Positions 61,051 through 64,000 of a DNA stretch of 64,000 bases are shown here, one piece after another. The position numbers and the translations under genes were made by a program. The notes under the pieces were generated by a model. That model was not told the origin of the DNA. It saw nothing but the letters and a program-made list of their open reading frames with translations, and searched no databases. Positions within the stretch are counted from its first letter, which is position 1. The number at the start of each line of letters is the position of its first letter. The stretch is from Mya arenaria (taxonomy: Eukaryota > Mollusca > Bivalvia > Myida > Myidae): NCBI RefSeq assembly GCF_026914265.1, contig NC_069135.1, positions 21,073,639 through 21,137,638 of the forward strand. Direction: 5' to 3'.

Positions 61051-62745
61051 ATGTCCGGAGAACAGGCTCAAGCTTCCCAACAGGTACGTTGATTAAAAGT
61101 TACCAATTGTAATGTTCGACTGTAAAAGAAATTGTTGACTTATTTTCGCGAAATGTCAAACCATGATACCAAGCTTGAAACCAATTAGAAAGACGAATTG
61201 ATTTCGGTTATTATAACTCTTATGTTTCATTGAAGTAAAGTCTGTGGTAGTTGATATTTTAAAGAATTAATTGGTTTTGCAGAGGTATAAAGCACATTTT
61301 TTTTTCTACAAAAAAGGGGAAAATACACTGAGCAAACAAAAACAACCTGGTGTACATATTTGGAATGTTATTGATCATTTTAAGAGTTTTCCAAAATAAA
61401 ATGAGTCTTTTAATTTACCTTATTATGTTAAGCCTCTACAGGGATGTACATATTGAAGCAAAAACTGTGATGATATGGTACAGTTAAAAAAAGTGTTGGC
61501 CAATGAAAGAAGATTTATTTAGAAATGAAACTGATACACCTTTTCATGGCTTCAATATTTTGTAAACAGGACGTTGTGCTAATAAACAAATGAGAAGTTC
61601 ATGACATAACTTTTTTTACTCTTTTTTAGATGGAGAACGGTATTCCAAAGGGGTCAAAAACATCTGATTACTACAAAACCAGCAATATACCAAACAGATT
61701 TGAAAACCCTGGTAAGTATCACATAATTTATGATCATTATGATATACGGAACATTTACTCTTAATGCTAGCTCAGTAATGATACAAGCATATGCAAGCTG
61801 CAATCAACACTGGACAAAATTATTTGTTGTGTTGATGACATCAATCGGAGATCCATTAATATAACTAAATCTATACCAGTAGATCACACTCTGGTCTGGG
61901 ACTAGGCTGTACTCTTACACTGTTATTGAATTAAGTATTCATATTCTAGTATAATGCACAAATTGGCCAAATAAAAAATAAGGAATAATCACTGAAAACC
62001 CATTTAACATGTCTTCTGAACCAGAAACACAGTGGCTCATGTTTAAGTAGAAAAGAGTTTGATTAAACATGTTTTCTTTTTTTCAGACTGGTTCCAGGGT
62101 TATGGTGGTAAAACCCAGCACCCCATGTACAGAACCACTGCTGCTACTTATGGCGCCAAAACACCATCCGTTCACACCATGCCAACATCATTTCACTGCA
62201 GATCTCAGAAATTCTCTGAGGTAATTTACTTTATTATTTGATTAATATTTTAAAATTTAATTATAACATTTAAAATGTTAATGTACTGGTATTGCCAATT
62301 TGCCATTTTAAAAGTCTCACCAGTAAAGCAATTTAGTATTCACAGTACAAATTCAGTCAACATAACATACGTTTAATTAACATGCTTTCCTTAAATAAAA
62401 TAATTTCCTAGCAAGGTTGAAATACCCTAAATACTTATTGGATGCAGCTTATTTTTGTAATGCACATGAAACAAGCATGGTAATTTCATTTCATTCCTTA
62501 ATGTTTAATGATGAAGCAAGACAGAATGTGCATCCTAATATCATGGCAGATCAGATGTCACATCACAACATGCTGATAAGTTAGCCTATAAATGCAAAAG
62601 TGTTGGATTAGTCTAAATTAATTACTGTTATAAATTATTTTCAAAGTTTACTAAGATTGTTCTATTAACATTTCAGCACTTGGGAACATGTGGCATGTAC
62701 CGAAACCATTCGCTCAACACCAATTTGGATACCAGCAATGTTTAA
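61051..62745 (+). CDS. PIERCE1: PIERCE1, piercer of microtubule wall (ciliary doublet protein)
   Basis: Four exons: 61051-61083, 61630-61711, 62087-62220 and 62677-62745; 105 residues, all GT-AG. The conserved family core is complete: SDYYKTSNIPNRFENPDWF, then GYGGKTQHPMYRTTAATYG, TPSVHTMPTSFH, QKFSEHLGTCGMYRNHSLNT. This follows the vertebrate PIERCE1 (C9orf116) order SDYY..RF.NP.WF.GY..YRT...YG...PTVH.MP..F....KFS.....GM.RN.TLN. PIERCE1 sits inside the lumen of ciliary doublet microtubules and is needed for outer dynein arm docking in vertebrates. Its first exon codes for a short Gln/Ala-rich lead that could be start-dispensable, because exon 2 also opens with Met. An AATAAA at 62792-62797, 47 bases after the stop, is the likely poly(A) signal. 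Confidence 0.9.
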
Positions 62746-63239
62746 CCATGAACACATCTAGAATGACCATCTAAAGACTGCATCTAAAACCAATAAAAAT
62801 CATGTTAAATATTTGACTGTGAAAACTTCTTGAAATACCATCGAAAGACACCATCCAAAACCAGTAAAAATTATTTTCATTGGTTTAGTCATATACTAAT
62901 AAAATCAGTTACGAAAATTGAAATAGCAATTGATACGCAGTTTTTGATTTGTTCTCAACATAACTGCTAAAATTTACTATAATTTTGTGAAAACAGAGAT
63001 TTACAAAAATAATAAATGCAGATTAGAATAATGTTTGTGCAGGACACATTTCTTTCGTCAGTTATGAATTTTATACAAAAAAACCATACACATGTATTTG
63101 CAAAGAATATGCATGAACATTATTTGTTTTTAACATAATTATAGCTTCTTTTAATCTTTTCTTTTCCTGAATTTGTGGAAATAAGTTCTATTTACACTTT
63201 ATTTAGCTAAGAATTACCTTATCTTAAATCTAGAACACT
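62746..63239 (+). other. PIERCE1 3' UTR and following sequence
   Basis: No further gene. A 40-bp stretch, CCATCTAAAGACTGCATC then AAAACCAATAAAAAT (62768-62806), is repeated with changes at 62838-62876. This duplicates the poly(A)-signal region, and the second copy reads CAGTAAAAA. Confidence 0.45.
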
Positions 63240-63390
63240 TCTATCGTCCTTGAGCTAGTACAGTTGTATCTGACTTGAGCTAGTACATTTGTATCTGACT
63301 TGAGCTTGTACATTTGTTTCTGACTTGATCTAGTACATTTGTTTCTGACTTGAGCTAGTACATTTGTATCTGACTTGAGCTTATCAAAAC
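63240..63390 (+). repeat. Tandem repeat, 25-bp unit
   Basis: Five to six copies of TTGAGCTAGTACATTTGTAT followed by CTGAC, with single-base variants. Confidence 0.9.
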
Positions 63391-63715
63391 TTTTCATGTG
63401 TCTTGTCTTATTTTATATTTTTCTTATCATATCACCAAAAGTATAAGTATGTATGTGGTTGTTATGTTATAATTATTTCGTTTCTGTGATAACTTGTTTA
63501 TGTGTGGTAGAGAATTTTTTGTTTTACAATAAATTTTTGAAAATTTATTTGTTTGTTCTTTACCATATTTAACATGACACCGCTTGTCATTCAATAATCG
63601 ACAAATAAAGGGATTATATATTTTCAACAAATAATAGCACTTGGTTGTGTAAACCAATGGATTACTTTGACTACCTATGACAACGAGTGACCATGTGTGG
63701 CTCCTATTCGTGTCA

Positions 63716-64000
63716 TAAGCTCGATTATTCAAAGAATAAGAAGGGCTATAATTATCGTCGGCATCCGATCAAAGTTTTAGGGCAAGTTGGCAGGGCCAAC
63801 GGTAGGGTGCCGCGTCAAACTCATCTATGGTATCAAATAATTTTAGTTAGGCTTGGCATATAGTGACCAAACTTGTTATATAGGTAAAGTTAATGGTTTC
63901 ACAGGATTGTGTTTGGAGTCCCTAGGGTCAAGGTCACTGTTAATAAAGATAGAAAAACGGTTGGTACTGAATAACTTAAGTTTGTGTTGACATATTGCAA
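63716..64000 (+). mobile_element. Head of another hairpin-type element, cut by the window end
   Basis: AAGCTCGATTATTCAAAGAATAAG is a diverged form of the CTATTCGAAGAATAG head hairpin, followed by AAGTTTTAGGGCAAGTTGG as in 238-2005 and 39958-41104. The last ~200 bases carry the CCTAGGGTCAAGGTCACTGT repeat also seen at 1480-1870. The far end lies outside the window. Confidence 0.65.

Noticed and set aside
62059-62241. Methionine start just before PIERCE1 exon 3
   Set aside because: The Met is inside the intron, upstream of the acceptor at 62085-62086. The exon is joined in phase to exon 2.

Overview
The window is eukaryotic, AT-rich and intron-rich, and is almost certainly from a bivalve mollusc. 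I base this on three things: short exons in long AT-rich introns, several families of short non-autonomous mobile elements that carry tandem repeats of the kind described in clams and oysters, and very abundant mini- and microsatellites. No species is assigned. There are no prokaryotic or organellar features, no CRISPR array and no convincing tRNA.

Four protein-coding genes can be built from spliced exons. (1) 3711-9311, plus strand: a type I membrane protein with a signal peptide, one CUB-like domain, one transmembrane helix and a long disordered, basic and Pro/Tyr-rich cytoplasmic tail. (2) 23823-43664, minus strand: Rap1, a Ras-family GTPase, with four constant exons and a duplicated pair of terminal exons (5A/6A and 5B/6B). 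(3) 50499-54863, plus strand: a homologue of DIABLO/Smac, the mitochondrial pro-apoptotic IAP antagonist, with an extra acidic C-terminal tail. (4) 61051-62745, plus strand: PIERCE1, a ciliary microtubule inner protein of 105 residues. The genes are unrelated in function and look like ordinary neighbours.

Layout: 1-3710 holds nested mobile elements and a duplicated splice-acceptor region. 3711-13022 holds the CUB gene and its probable long 3' UTR. 13023-17361 is a 4.3 kb minisatellite of 17-bp units. 17362-22043 shows no gene. 22044-44335 holds Rap1 and the elements in and beside it. 44336-50498 is intergenic, with a composite microsatellite and a 1.35 kb inverted-repeat element. 50499-55752 holds DIABLO. 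55753-58901 is a 3.1 kb satellite. 58902-61050 is intergenic. 61051-62800 holds PIERCE1. The window ends inside another mobile-element copy.

The most notable observations are in Rap1. The gene can encode two different second halves of the G domain and two different membrane anchors: one rich in cysteine, one strongly basic. This resembles the known KRAS4A/4B arrangement. The intron before exon 6A is filled by an array of 48-bp units, and each unit is a copy of that exon's own 3' splice site plus its first six codons. A decayed third copy of exon 5 lies next to exon 5B. Separately, several unrelated mobile-element families share one end structure: a T-run, then a short hairpin with a CGAAG loop. 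Their other ends all read CTCTTGTT.
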